A stretch of DNA of 64,000 bases, from contig NC_080677.1 of assembly GCF_030445035.2 (NCBI RefSeq), positions 155,993,169 to 156,057,168 of the forward strand, written 5' to 3'. This document shows, piece by piece, positions 23,424 through 34,967 of this stretch (its first letter is position 1; every line of letters begins with the position of its first letter). Below the pieces are notes generated by a model. That model saw only the letters and a list, made by a program, of their open reading frames with translations. It had not been told where the DNA came from and ran no database searches. A program made the position numbers and the translations under genes. Source of the stretch: Dasypus novemcinctus (taxonomy: Eukaryota; Chordata; Mammalia; Cingulata; Dasypodidae).

Positions 23424-23769
23424 CTTCCTGCAGCACTTAGCATGGGGCCACACAAGTCATCTCATGATTTTTTCCAATGTTACTTCTAATGGATCAGGAA
23501 TGTTCAACTTAGAGCTGATAGACCATCTTTGGAAAGTGAGGAGGGGGCTGTGAGGTCCCTGGCATTGAATTGTGTGTCTGTCCAGGTGGGTCTTTTCCCA
23601 TGGGATATTGTTCTCTTCAAATGCTCAAGATTTCTGTAATCCAAAGAAGGCCAGGCAATTTACAAATGATGGGTTATTCCAAGAGAAACAGTAGAAGAGT
23701 CAAGGAGGGTGGAGCTGGAAGGAGCCATGCATTCCCAGCCATGGCAGCAGAGGAGAATGACGTGTGTTG
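23424..23769. other. No gene recognised
   Basis: Unique sequence without recognisable features. Confidence 0.4.
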
Positions 23770-23900
23770 GGGGAGCTGTTACAAATCCTAAAGCCCGGGC
23801 CCATGCCCTGGGACCCTGATTTAATGGGTCTGAGGGTGGGGCCTGGGAATCAGCGCGTTTCCACAGCTCCCTGGTCGATTCTCACCAGCATCCAGTGTGA
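23770..23900 (+). mobile_element. MER5-like hAT fragment
   Basis: Contains CTGATTTAATGGGTCTGAGGGTGGGGCCTGGGAATC, close to the MER5 signature. CCCTGGTCGATTCTCACCAGCATCCAGTG follows. Non-autonomous hAT elements of this kind are common mammalian fossils. Confidence 0.55.
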
Positions 23901-24744
23901 AGAAGCAGCCGGCCGGAGCAACACTCTTCGTTTGCGGATGAGGAGACAGAGGCCCAACAGAGTTTCCCCGCCCGGCTTTCTCTGCCTCCTCGACTGTGAA
24001 AACTGCTTAATTTGGCCCAACTTTCATTCCAGGTCCTAACTCTTCCACCTTCCTTCATTTCTCATAAGGATCTTTTTTATGTATTTGTGTATGTGTGAAT
24101 TTCTCAGAAAGCTCCTCTAGTTTGATTTTCCCCATTGATCCAAGTTCTCCCAGGACCACTGGGGTGAGGCCAGCAGGGCACTTGCCTCGGGCATTAAACT
24201 GTGTCCAAACCCTCAGAAATCAATAAATATTATTTGGATGCACAATTTAAAAATATGGAAATGGATGCAAAAGAATTCAGGATGAACAAAGTATTAATAA
24301 TATTTAAAGACCAAGTCAGTCAGTCACAGCGCCCCTTGGAGCCCTAGCTGAAAACGGAGGCAACAGAAACCTTCAGGGATAAAATCCTGCTTTTCGTGAA
24401 CATTTTGCTAATTTGTTCATGGTGGATTTTTGGCATGAATTTAGATTTTCTTGAAAGACAATGCATTAAAATATGATTCACCTTGGGTGCTGAGCTTTCT
24501 GGCTCAGTTTTGTGCCTGAGGAGAGTGCCTCGCTCGCCTCAACCTGGCCCCAGCCCTGAGGATCCCATCTGCTAAGTGGGCCCCTGTGGGAAGAACTAGC
24601 AGCTGTTGGCCATGACGGCAAACAAGGGTAAACCATGGGGATTTGGGAACAAGGGACAAAATGAGTGACCTTGCCGGTGCAAAGAGATGCCGATTTGAAA
24701 CTTTATTATCTAAGTTGATGAAACTTTGCTTTCTTACCAGTCAG
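23901..24744. other. No gene recognised
   Basis: Unique sequence, AT-rich from 24200 to 24480. Nothing was identified. Confidence 0.4.
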
Positions 24745-24760
24745 CACCAGTTGTTTTCTT

Positions 24761-25159
24761 TTTTTTTGAACTAATGTTTGTTTTTAAGGATTTGTTTTTT
24801 TATTTAGTTCTCTCCCAATCCTCTCTCCCCCCATTGTCTGCACTTTGTCCATTTGCTGTGTGTTCTTCTGTGTCTGCTTGCTTCTTGTCAGCAGCACCCG
24901 GAATCTATGTCTCTTTGTTGTGTCATCCTGCTGCGGCAGTGCTCCGTGTGTGCAGCGCCACTCCTGGGCGGGCTGAACTTTCTTTCGCACTGGGCGCCTC
25001 TCCTTATGGGGCGCATCCGGGGGACACTCCTGCGTGGCACGGAACTCCTTGCGTGCATCAGCGTGTGGGCCAGTCCACACGGTTCAGGAGGCCCTGGGTT
25101 TGAACTGGACCCTCCATATGGTAGGTGGATGCTCTATCAGTTGAGCCACATCTGCTTCC
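24761..25159 (-). mobile_element. DAS-type SINE, antisense
   Basis: Tail at low coordinates (T-run and TTTAAGGATTTG), then the inverted GC-rich body, and the head at 25080-25159 (CTCTATCAGTTGAGCCACATC on plus). Perfect 16-bp target duplications CACCAGTTGTTTTCTT flank it at 24745-24760 and 25160-25175, which implies a fairly young insertion. Confidence 0.9.
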
Positions 25160-25175
25160 CACCAGTTGTTTTCTT

Positions 25176-25971
25176 AGAGGAGAGATCAATCCGCATTTAA
25201 GACCATTTTTTAATAAACTGCTTAAAGAGGAGATCAAACTCTAAACATCTGGGATCTTAGTAGCCAAGATGGTTAATTTTTTCCCTCAAAAAAGACAATT
25301 AACCAGGTTGGTGGCTCAGAGAAAGAACTGAGCACGGGAGCAGAGGCTGATGACCAAAGCCAGTGACTGACTGGAGAAAGGCAGGGGCATCTTTTGGGGA
25401 ACAGAAATCACCCACGTCTTAGCTGTTTGATACTGAAATGTGACTCCATCTTCCTAAGCTTTCCAGTGAGTTCCATGTACATTCCTTATGTGAGCAGGGA
25501 AGGGCGCATCTTCTGTCAGGGCTGACAACAGCCAGAAAATGAGAGGGTCTGGAAACTGCACAAAATCCAGCAGGAGTTCAGAGCCAGAGAAGGCTGGGGC
25601 ACGTCAGGGCAGTGGAGTTCTCAGAAATGTCAGAAATGTCACGGAAGGTCTCAGGCTTTCCAGGATGTGCAACGGGTTGAACCATCTTCTCAGAATCTGA
25701 AGAGGTTGTGGCCACAGCCGACGAGTGGGCAGCTTTAGTCAGGGCGGGTCAGCTTAACCGGACAGCACCTGTGCTTTACCTGGTGGCAGGTGGGTAGGCT
25801 CTGGGCTCTCTTGGGTGTGGCTACACAGCTGCCACCTCTGGAGGGTCTTGTTACCTCTCGCTGTGAAGAAAAATTATCCAGAAATTGGAAATAACAAATA
25901 GATGGGCAGCTTGTGCTTTCAGTTTCATATAGTGGCAAAGCCCATCTGGGGAGGAGGAAAAAATGGACTTT
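25176..25971. other. No gene recognised
   Basis: Unique sequence, no exon or repeat recognised. Confidence 0.4.
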
Positions 25972-25988
25972 CTTTAAGTCACTCTTTT

Positions 25989-26901
25989 TTTTTCTTTATT
26001 CATTTTTTTAATATTACATTAAAAAAATATGAGGTCCCCATATATCCCCCAACCCCCCTCACCCCTCTCCTCCCCCCATAGCAACATTCTCTTCCATCAT
26101 CATGAGAAATTCATTGCACTTGGTGAATACATCTCTGAGCATCATTGCACCTCATGGTCAGTGGTCCACACCATAGCCCACACTCTCCCACGTTCCAGCC
26201 AGTGGGCCATGGGAGGACATACAATGTCCGGTAATTGTCCTTGCAGCACCACCCAGGACAACTCTAACACCCGAAAATGCCCCCACATCACATCTCTTCC
26301 TCCCACTCCCTACCCCCAGCAGCCACCATGGCCACTTTCTCCACACCAATGCCACATTTTCTTTGATTACTAATCACAATAGTTCATGAATAGAATATCA
26401 GTAAGTCCACTCTAATCCATATTCTATTCCTTCATCCTGTGGACCTTGGATTGGTTGTGTCCACTCCACATCTATATCAAGAGTGGGCTTAGATTCCACA
26501 TGGATGCTAGATGCAATTCTCCTGCTTTCAGTTGTAGGCATTCTTGGCTCCATGGTGCGGTGGTTGACCTTCTTCACCTCCATGTTAGCTGAGTGGGGTA
26601 AGTCCAATAAACCAGAGTGTAGGAGTTGAAGTCTGTTGAGGCTCAGGGCCTGGCTATCATATGGTCAGTTCAGAGATTCAGATCCCCTGGGTATATATTA
26701 AACCCCAGAACCAACTATAATTCTGATAAAGTAACAGGAAAGGCTTGTGAAAATAATCACAGCTGAGTCCAGCTCCATCACACAAAAACACAAACTCCGA
26801 GGAAGGGCCAACTGACATGGCACTGAACTCCATCTGCCATGACCATAGAACCTGTGGGTCTCTGTAGCCCTTAGAAGAACCAATACCTGTGGTTGTATCT
26901 A
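25989..26901 (-). mobile_element. A-tailed retroposon, copy A of an unnamed family
   Basis: The element is in minus orientation with its T-run (A-tail) at the low end, followed by AATATTACATTAAAAAAATATGAGGTCCC. It aligns over its full length with copy B (26919-28214), and its 3' part aligns with 42860-43255. One frame on the minus strand (26607-26398, starting MDLPHSANMEVKK) lines up with a frame in copy B. I could not find ORF1, reverse transcriptase or endonuclease motifs. It may be the 3' end of a xenarthran L1 subfamily or a non-autonomous retroposon. Confidence 0.7.
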
Positions 26902-26918
26902 CTTTAAGTCACTCTTTT

Positions 26919-28214
26919 ATTTTTTTAATTTTTATTTATTTATTTTTTATTGACTTTGTAATAATATTACATTAAAAATATATATATATATATGAGGTCC
27001 CATTCAACCCCACCACCCCCACCCCACCTCTCCCCCCCCAGCAACACTCATTCCCATCATCATGACACATCCATTGCATTTGGTAAGTACATCTTTGGGC
27101 ACCTCTGCACCTCATGGTCAATGGTCCACATCATGGCCCATACTCTCCCCCATTCCATCCAGTGGGCCCTGTGAGGATTTACAATGTCCGGTGACTGCCC
27201 CTGAAGCACCATCCAGGGCAGCTCCATGTCCCAAAGACGCCTCCACTTCTCATCTCCTCCCGCCTTTCCCCATACCCATCAGCCACCATGTCCACTTTTC
27301 CCAATCCAATGCCACCTTTTCTATGTGGACACTGGATTGGTTGTGTCCATTGCACCTCTATGTCAAGAGGAGGCTCAGATTCCACATGGATGCTGGATGC
27401 AAACCTCCCACTTTCAGTTGTAATCACTCTAGGCTCCATGGTGTGGTGGTTGTCCCTCTTCAACTCCATCTTAGCTGAGTGTGGTGAGTCCAATGAATCA
27501 GACTGTAGGTGCTGGAGTCTGCTGAGGCTCAGGACCTGGCCATCACACTGTCAGTCCAGAGATTCAAATCCTCCAAATATATCCCAAACCCCAACACCAA
27601 CTGCACCTCCAGCACATTAGCATGAAAGTCCCATGAAGAGAGATCCCATCTGAGTCCAGATTCATCACACATAAACCCCATTTCCAAAGAGGGGCCATCT
27701 GACCTGGTAGTTAACTCCATCAGCCATGACCATAACTCCCACGGGTCTCTTTAGCCCTCAAAGGAACCAATACCTGGGGGTTGTATCGGCTCTATCTGTC
27801 TCTCATACCCCGCTCAGTTGTGCACAAGGGCAATCCTTCTGACAGCCTCCAGACTCTTTTTTAGAGACTCGTAGCTATATAAACTCATTTTTCCTTTCCA
27901 TTTCCCCCTTACATTAGGTCAAACAGCATTTTAAAGTCATGTTATTTTATGTAGACAGGGATATTCTGCTGATCCGCATTGAACCTTCCATGTAAGGTCA
28001 TTTTCCAGTTGCATCATCAGTTGGTAGTTGATAGTGGTCCCTCGGTGCCAGGGAGGCTCATCCCCGGGTGTCATGTCCCACGCTGGGGGGAAGGCATTGC
28101 ATTTACATGCCAAGTTTGGCTTCGAGACTGGCCACATTTGAGTAACATGAAGGCTGACAGGAGGAAATTCCCAGGCACAATGCTGCTCTAGGCCTTGTTC
28201 TTATTTCAGGCCCA
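26919..28214 (-). mobile_element. A-tailed retroposon, copy B of the same family
   Basis: The same family as copy A, but about 380 bp longer at its 5' (high-coordinate) end. It shows the same order: AT-rich tail, GAGGTCCCATTCAACC, CACCTCATGGTCAATGGTCC, and 'ccatggtgtggtggtt'. The aligned minus-strand frame is 27493-27179. By eye the copies differ at about 23 of 160 aligned sites in the shared frame, and at least 14 residues differ, so no protein-level constraint is visible after insertion. Confidence 0.7.
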
Positions 28215-28228
28215 TTTAAGTCACTCTT

Positions 28229-29065
28229 GACTGGTGTTTAAAACTCTCAGACATAGAGAAGTTGCAAGTTGTGTTTAGTAGAAATGTAAAGAATTTCTGA
28301 CTGGCAGAAAAGAAAAATATATGTGTATATATTTATATATAACCCCAATGCTTCTAGTTTTTTACCCCGTAAGACATCAATTAGTTTTGCATCCTACCCC
28401 GCCATCTTACTGGAACATTCCTTTCATCAGCTGCCAGTAGACACCTAGCTCCTTAAACCTCTTTGAACTGCTCTTCATGTCTCACTGGTTCCCTTATGGA
28501 TTGAGTTGCATAAAATCTTTGACAAGTGTTCATTTCAAATTTGCACGGAGGATCAGGTTTTGCATTTTGGAAGGTCGTGCTGAGCCCTACTCTGCACTTG
28601 CTGACCTCAGACGGTGGAGGGCGCTGCTGCCCCACCCCACACCAGCCCCCGGCTCGGCCCTCACCTGGTCCTTCTCACCATGTGCGCAGTAGTGCGCCTG
28701 GCATTGAGCAGATACTCAGGTATTTGTCCAGTGTTGTACGTTCCTGGTCCCCCGCTTGCCCCTTTCCTCATTGCCAAGGTCCGATGCCTTAGATCCTTGG
28801 CTCTACGCCATGGAAGGGGTGAATTCCTGAGCACCTGCGTGTAGCCAAAAGGTGGGCACACCTGATGCTCTTGACCCAGGGGCGTCTTCACCCCATGTGG
28901 ATACCTAAGGGAGGCCTGGCCTCCGCGGGCTCCTTCAATTGAGTCCCTTGCTGGGGTTCTGGACTCACAAGAGAATCAACTGGAAAGCGAAAAAATATCC
29001 ACGACAAGCCCTACCTCCAGAAAGCTTGCTTTCACCCGGCTGGAGCCAGGCCTGGCCATCAGGAA
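28229..29065. other. No gene recognised
   Basis: Unique sequence with a short AT microsatellite near 28316-28342. No exon was recognised. Confidence 0.4.
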
Positions 29066-29234
29066 TTTTTTTTTTTTATTATCCCCCCTTGAGGCTTTTT
29101 GCATGTTGTCTGCTCTCTCCTTTTGCTGTGTGTTCTTCTGTGTCTGTATTTATTTTTCTTTATTTCTCCTTCCCCCTTGCATCTTGTTTGTTGTCTGCTC
29201 TCTGTGTCCCTTCACTGTGTGCTCTTCTGCACGG
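29066..29234 (-). mobile_element. SINE tail fragments, antisense
   Basis: Two successive copies of the pyrimidine-rich DAS tail region on plus: TTGTCTGCTCTCTCCTTTTGCTGTGTG near 29106 and TTGTCTGCTCTCTGTGTCCC near 29189. There is no head. This is either a broken composite or a tail duplication. Confidence 0.6.
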
Positions 29235-29302
29235 TTTTTTTTTTTAAGGTTTGCTGACCCCTGACCTAGAACACGGTCAATTTTTGCAGCTTTTTCCTTT
29301 TT

Positions 29303-29723
29303 TTTTTTTTAAAGATTTATTTATTTTATTCATTTCTCTCCCCTTCCCCCCCCCCCCCCCCAGTTGTCTGTTCTTTGTGTCTATTTGCTGCATGTTCTTC
29401 TTAGTCCGCTTCTGTTGTCAGCGGCACAGGAATCTGTGTTTCTTTTTGTTGCGTCACCTTGCTGTGTCAGCTCTCCGTATGTGGGGCACCATTCCTGGGC
29501 AGGCTGCATTTTCTTTTGTGCTGGGCGGCTCTCCCTACGGGGCGCACTCCTTGCGTGTGGGGCTCCCCTACATGGGGGCACCCCTGCGTGGCACAGCACT
29601 CCTTGCACACATCAGCACTGTGTGTTGGCCAGCTGCACACGGGTCAAGGAAGCCCAGGGTTTGAACCGTGGACCTCCCATGTGGTAGGCGGATGCCCTAA
29701 CCACTGGGCCAAGTCTGCTTCCC
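29303..29723 (-). mobile_element. DAS-type SINE, antisense, full length
   Basis: Runs on plus from TTTTTTTAAAGATTTATTTATTTTATT and a C14 run through the inverted body to the head (GTTTGAACCGTGGACCTCCC, CCACTGGGCCAAGTCTGCTTCC). All modules are present. Confidence 0.9.
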
Positions 29724-29887
29724 TCTTCTACGGTTTTGCTTGTCTCCCTTTTTGTTGCATCACCTTGCTGAGTCAGCCCTCTGTGGTGTGCAGGCGAGCC
29801 TGCCTTCACAAGGAGGCCCCAGTATGCAAATCCAGGGCTTCCCATCTGGTAGACGGGAGCTCAACTGATTGAGCCATAGCTGCTTCC
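29724..29887 (-). mobile_element. Head-half SINE, antisense, abutting the previous SINE
   Basis: Another tRNA-like head on the minus strand (GATTGAGCCATAGCTGCTTCC on plus) with a short body and no tail of its own. It directly adjoins the full SINE, which probably inserted into or next to it. Confidence 0.75.
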
Positions 29888-31317
29888 TGGCATCGGTATT
29901 TTTTAAGAAGCTCCCAGTGGTTCTCCCGTGCAGCCTGGCCCGGGCATCCCGCGTCCGGCCTGGTCCCCAAGCTGCCAGGCGCAGCAGGCCCTCCTCCCTG
30001 CCCCTCCGCCTGGCTCGGCCCTCCTTCCACGGGGAACTTCAGCTGGGCTGAGGCGCTCCTGGGGGGTTTTGCCCCGCAGCGCCCCGTGAGTCTTCGTGGA
30101 GGGGCCCTCAGTGCTCCCAAGTCCACAGGAAAACCCCAATCCTAGAAAACGCTCCTCCTATCAACACTCTCCCCACAGCCTGCACAGAAGGCTCTATTGT
30201 GTAAGGTTTTCCCCCTGTATTTTCTTTTTCTTTTAAATTCTAAGTTCCTGGCAGCCCCTAAAATATCTCAGAGGCTGAAGCCAGCTTTTTAAAAACCATA
30301 TATATTTTTGAAGCCAGCTTTGATAAGGCTGTCAGCAGATTTGAAAACTGACATTTCTAACGATTTCCTAAAATCTCCCTTCCTGAAGTCTCTCTTTCCT
30401 TCCCACCCACAGGACTTAGGACGGCGGGTTTGCACACTATCCCACCTCCCCGGCCTCCCCGCCCCTCACCACCCCCTCTCCAAACTAGTGGGGTGCTGCT
30501 GACGGTGGACAGTGGGTCTCTCGCAGTGGGTCCTGCTCGGGCCTCTTTGGCATCACCGCCTGGCAACCTCCAAGCCTTCGTCTACCTGTTTCCGCCCTCC
30601 CCTGGGACGGTGGCCCGATGCCACTGCTGGGTCAGAAGTACAGCCCTCACCCCAACGGCAGGCCCCGGCAGTGGCCGGAGGGGGCACGGGCTTCGTCCCC
30701 CCACCCCACCTCCTCCTGCCCAAGGCAATCCTTACTCTGGACAGATAAGGCTCAGACCCCACATCCCCTCTCCCTGCTCTCCCTTCTGTTTTCCCCAGAC
30801 CAAGGCGGCCCTTTGTGACAGGGGGGTGCGGGGTTTTTGCACAAATATTTAATCTTTTCCCATCTGCCCTGCTGCACTGCCTGTCAGTTCCTGTGGGCGA
30901 AACCGCTCTGTTTGCTTTAGCTGGTAACAGGATACTGTTTTGAAAAGTGATGCAGAAGTCAGATTACTTATGAATTTGGGCTTTATTTTGCATGAATGCT
31001 TTTCAAGGCAACTACAGATTTATTTTTCTTCCTCATGAAGAATTATGTTGACAGCGGGGGTGTGGTGGTGAGCGGGGAGGGGGGGATCTAAGGAAGACTT
31101 TAACTTTTCACCCTTTGGCTTGGAAACCTCAGCCGCAGGGATCTAATCAAGCAGACAGCCCCGGCTTCCTTCAGGGTTTCTTTCAAGTGAGGAGCTTCTC
31201 CTCTCCCTTTAGAAAATGTCACGTGGTTCAGACTATTGAAGTACCTGCAGTACCTGTGAAAAATCACCTGTTCAAGAGAGCAGAGAAAGAGAAGTGGGGA
31301 AATATAACAATAACCAC
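29888..31317. other. CpG-rich then AT-rich unique DNA
   Basis: From 29930 to 30780 the sequence is GC-rich with many CpGs and frames of up to 140 codons, none recognisable. From 30840 to 31060 it becomes AT-rich with homeodomain-like TAAT and ATTA cores and looks like ordinary or regulatory non-coding DNA. No gene could be supported. Confidence 0.4.
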
Positions 31318-31490
31318 CAATTTTTGTTGAAAGCCTGTCATGTGCCAGAAGCTTTTGGTACTTCTGCTAACCCTCACAACTGTCTAGGCAAATATCATTA
31401 TTCCACTTTACGAATAGTGAGAGGGAGAGGGTAGGTGTCCTGTCTGTGCTCACACAGCTAGTTAACGGCTAAGCTGGCCTCGGAGGCAGG
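31318..31490 (-). mobile_element. MIR SINE, antisense
   Basis: Plus strand: TTGTTGAAAGCCTGTCATGTGCC, CTAACCCTCACAACTGTCTAGGC, ATCATTATTCCACTTTACG, GCTCACACAGCTAGTTAACGGC. This is the canonical inverted MIR order. Confidence 0.8.
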
Positions 31491-31562
31491 TTTGTCAGGC
31501 CCTCACGTGAACGTGCTTACACACCTCTTCGTTTTGACCCATCAACAGGGACTGATGCTGAT

Positions 31563-31576
31563 GTAGCCATGGTAAC
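31563..31576. promoter_or_regulatory. Consensus RFX X-box
   Basis: GTAGCCATGGTAAC matches GTNRCC-NN-RGYAAC without mismatch. RFX proteins bind such sites in promoters of ciliary and male germ-cell genes. No promoter was recognised beside it, so its role is unknown. Confidence 0.4.
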
Positions 31577-31929
31577 CATCTGGTTTGGAGTTTTGCAGGA
31601 CAGTGCCGACTTGAAATATTTTCTCCCAATATTGGGCTAAGTGGCAGATAGTGTATTCTAATTTTTTTTTCCTTTGGAAATGTGACCAATATGGCAATGC
31701 TAGTCTTGATTCAAGCCTTCCCCATGGCGGACCAGGAGTCCCGGGAAAGATGGACGCGTAGAACACATGGAGTGAGGACTTTTGGTGACGCTTGGAGGAA
31801 GAACGTTTGGTAAGAAGAAACGCCCTTTGCAAACATGACCCAGAGTCCCAGGCCTGAGGAGAGGGAAGAGGACATGAATTACGGATAGCCAGCGGGAACT
31901 AGTGTGCTATCATTTTGTATCATGTTTTG

Positions 31930-32200
31930 GAAAAGTAAGACTGTGGGGGGAACCTCACACTATATTAAGTGAGAAAAGCAAGTTATAAAATTAAATACTT
32001 TATTGAAAAAAAAAAGACCAGACGAAACAAGATCAAAATATTCATAGCAGTTATCGCTAAGTGGTGGTAATATTTTCTTTATATAGCCCTAAAAAGAGAA
32101 TATTTTCTTTTTATAGCTTTAAAAGGTATTTTCTATATGTTCCTCCATGAATAGGTATGATGGCTAAAATTAGAGCCCAATCAATAAAAGTTTTTTTAAA
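31930..32200 (+). mobile_element. Ancient LINE-1 3' end fragment
   Basis: TATTAAGTGAGAAAAGCAAGTTATAAAATT and the later GTTATCGCTAAGTGGTGG-like blocks resemble the sense 3' UTR of old L1 elements. It is weakly conserved. Confidence 0.45.
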
Positions 32201-32851
32201 AAAATGCCACAGCTCTCCATACAGTATTTTTTTTACTATACAATATTTTATTATATATTAGCAAAGAGGCCTGATGATAAAAAATGTTCAAATTACAACC
32301 TTGCAGAGGAATACATCTTCTTTGTCTTTCTCCTCCTTTCCCCTCCCCCGAGATTCTTTCCTGGCGCCTGACTTTGCTTCTCCGGCTTCTCTTTCTGCTC
32401 TTACCGGAGGGTCGGCCTAAACAGATGTGCGCTCCACACCCGTGAGTTAGATCAGCTCCAAGGGTCTCTCCGCACCCCCCACGCCATGCCCTTGTGAAAC
32501 TGGATGAGAGGGAAGGAAAATTGTTAGAGTGGTGTGTAGCTGCTTCCCTGCCCCTCCAGGGGCCCCTTTGCAGGCCAAGCGCTTCCGTTATAGTCGGGGG
32601 TGTTGCAGGAACTCTGAGCTGCCCTGGGCTATGGCTCCTTGGCAAGCGGGTCGTGGGAATTTCCATCCTATGATGTCACTGCGTGTAAAGACAGGCCAGT
32701 GGTTCCACGCTCGGTGGAAGGATTGCCCTGATGACCGTGATGCCCGATTAGGAGCTCTTCAACCTAGAGGCATTGCAGAGGAAAGGCAGGGTCTGAAAAA
32801 ACTGGCCACAGGAAGCAGGGCAGTGCGCCGGCAGGGCATCATTTGTCCTAC
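32201..32851. other. No gene recognised
   Basis: Mostly unique sequence. Frames of up to 156 codons on the minus strand have no known domain. Confidence 0.4.
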
Positions 32852-33478
32852 TGTTACTGGATTTCATTTAGGTTCTCGGCTGTGCTGCAGAAATGAATTT
32901 CAAGAGCACGCTGGGTGAGTTAGGCCAGTCATTTATTCAGGTAGGGAGGGAAGAGACCTGGGAGAAAATAACAGAGCAGGGGTCCCGGGTAGAGAGGAAG
33001 GGGGTGAAAAGGGATAAAGAGGGCTGATTTACAGACTACAATTCCCATTAATAGGTTATAAATGCCCAGGTTTTACTTGCGTGGCCACATGCAGAAGAAA
33101 AATGGCGAAAGTGGCATGCAGAGGGCAGGAACGGGTCCAGAGGTGAGGGAACGGAGCATGCGTGCACGCTCAGGCCTGAGCCTGGCTTTTAAACCCTTAA
33201 TTATTCCACCCCTTTGCTAATGGCAGGGGAGGGGTTCCAGCTGTCTGCTGTTTTGATTGATTACCCCACCCATCAATCCCCCATGAGGGCCCAATGATAA
33301 AGTCCTTGGGGAATATCTGGGGCTTCTCCTGGCTTCCAGAAAAAGTCTTGGTTCTGGACGGCAGAATCTTGGGGGTGGGGGTCTTCCAGCTGACATCTTG
33401 GGGGTTACTGATGTCCACGGGGGCTCTCTGCCAGGTTCCAGATCCGTCTATTGAGCCCCTACTTACTAACCTGCTTCA
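32852..33478 (-). mobile_element. LTR-like element, antisense
   Basis: On the minus strand the unit contains a TTTAAAAG TATA-like box (near 33188-33195), then AATAAA in CCTGAATAAATGAC (near 32933-32938), and a U5-like end CCAGTAACA at 32852. A related copy begins at 63631 in the same orientation, so this is a dispersed family. Retroviral LTR structure is the best fit. Both edges are inferred from TG...CA ends, and no target duplication was confirmed. Confidence 0.55.
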
Positions 33479-34542
33479 CTATGTTGGAAGAAATAATTTT
33501 CATGTTTTAAATTTTTTCAATTAAATAGTGTATGTTTTCTTAGATGGAAAAAGTAACACAAGTTTATTGTGAGTTTCAAACTTTGGAAATCTAGAGCATT
33601 GTCCTCCCATTTTGCGGGAGCAGAAGGAAATCTTTCTAGGCTTCGTAATGAGGCCTTTATTTTCTTTTAGTTTAGCTTGAACAGAGAAGTGTGGAGTGAA
33701 AAGCTTTCCAACTGTTTTCCCTTCAGATCATTCAGGGACCAGCTTGTGTGTGTGCTGTTTTTGGGGTACTCGAGGAAGCAGACACAAGGAACGCGGACAG
33801 TGGGCCCCGTCAGTCCTGTCCCCGAAGGAACCAGGCCTTCTTCCTTGCACTGAGCCCTGAAGATTCCAGCAGGGCAGTGGCCTTCTGCCGGATTTCCCAC
33901 ACCTGCACTACGGGCCTTGGACAAATAGTCACCCTTTTGGCATCTCAGTGTCCATCTGCATCAAGGGAGGATTATGTCACCCTATGTCCCAAGGTCATTG
34001 TGAGGAAATAATGGATGCAAACCTGATTTGAAAATGAAAATGTTGTAAATGCAAGCTCTTATTCCTTCTACTATTTTCACATGTTCAGTGGTACTAAAAT
34101 CAGCATCGAGTATTTTTGAGTATCAGTTAGTATGTGCTTAGCATTGCAAAAGAGTTTGGGGGAGAATAGAGAAGTCAAAGACCTGTCCAGGCCTCAGTTC
34201 AGATTGGGTGCTTCACAGTGAGCTTTCAGGAGTTAGAGGCAGAGGGGGCTTCACGGACAGGGTGGGGCTTCAGCTTGCCCTGCTCACTTGGGCAGGACTT
34301 GAGTGGGCTGCAGGCTAAGAGCATGACCTTCCAGGCTTGGTAACACCGTGAACAAAGACCCCCAGGGAGAAAAGATATACTGGGTTCCAAAGGCTCCAGG
34401 ACAATTGGCAGACCCAGCCATGATGTGTTGAGGAACAACAGGATGCAATGGGCATGCAAAGGGACAGAGGCTGGAGAGGTCCAAGAATCAGGCCGAGGTG
34501 TTATCAAAGAAAGACTACAGCCACATCTCCACATCTGCCCAT
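33479..34542. other. No gene recognised; MIR-like remnant
   Basis: A MIR-like piece (sense) lies at about 33895-34010, with CTTGGACAAATAGTCACCC and CATCTCAGTGTCCATCTGC. The rest is unique. Confidence 0.4.
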
Positions 34543-34557
34543 CTCTGTACCCTATTA

Positions 34558-34952
34558 TTATTTTTTTAAGATTTATTTTATTTATTGCCCCCCCCCCCGG
34601 TTGTCTGCTCTCTGTGTCCATTTGCTGTGTGTTCTTCTGTGTCTGTCTGTGTTCTTGTCAGGCAGCACTGGGAATCTGTGTCTCTCTTTTTGTTGCATCA
34701 TCTTGCTGCATCAGCTCTCTGTGTGTGTGGCACCACTCCTGGGCAGGCTGCATTTTTTTTTTTTGTGGGAGGTGCATTCCTTGTGCATAGGGCTCCCCTA
34801 CGCGGGGGACACCCCTGCGTGGCAGGGCACTCCTTGCGTGCATCAGCACTGCACGTGGGCCAGCTCCACATGGGTCAGGAGGCCCTGGGTTTGAATCCTG
34901 GACCTCCCATGTGGTAGGGAGATGCTCTATCAGTTAAGCCACATCCGCTTCC
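34558..34952 (-). mobile_element. DAS-type SINE, antisense, full length
   Basis: T-run, AAGATTTATTTTATTTATTG, a C10 run, the inverted body, and the head ending CCACATCCGCTTCC. Flanking target duplications are CTCTGTACCCTATTA (34543-34557) and CTCTACACCCTATTA (34953-34967), with one mismatch. Confidence 0.9.
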
Positions 34953-34967
34953 CTCTACACCCTATTA

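Larger units (their letters stand above)
25972..28228. repeat. Three copies of one target site flanking two retroposons
   Basis: TTTAAGTCACTCTT occurs at 25973-25986, 26903-26916 and 28215-28228: before copy A, between A and B, and after B. The first two copies share a 17-bp match (CTTTAAGTCACTCTTTT). This fits two successive insertions at the same target. Confidence 0.9.

Noticed and set aside
32852-33478. Complete endogenous provirus between the two LTR-like copies
   Set aside because: The 30-kb interval holds the LYZL gene and unrelated repeats. No gag, pol or env text was recognised, so these are separate solo-type insertions.
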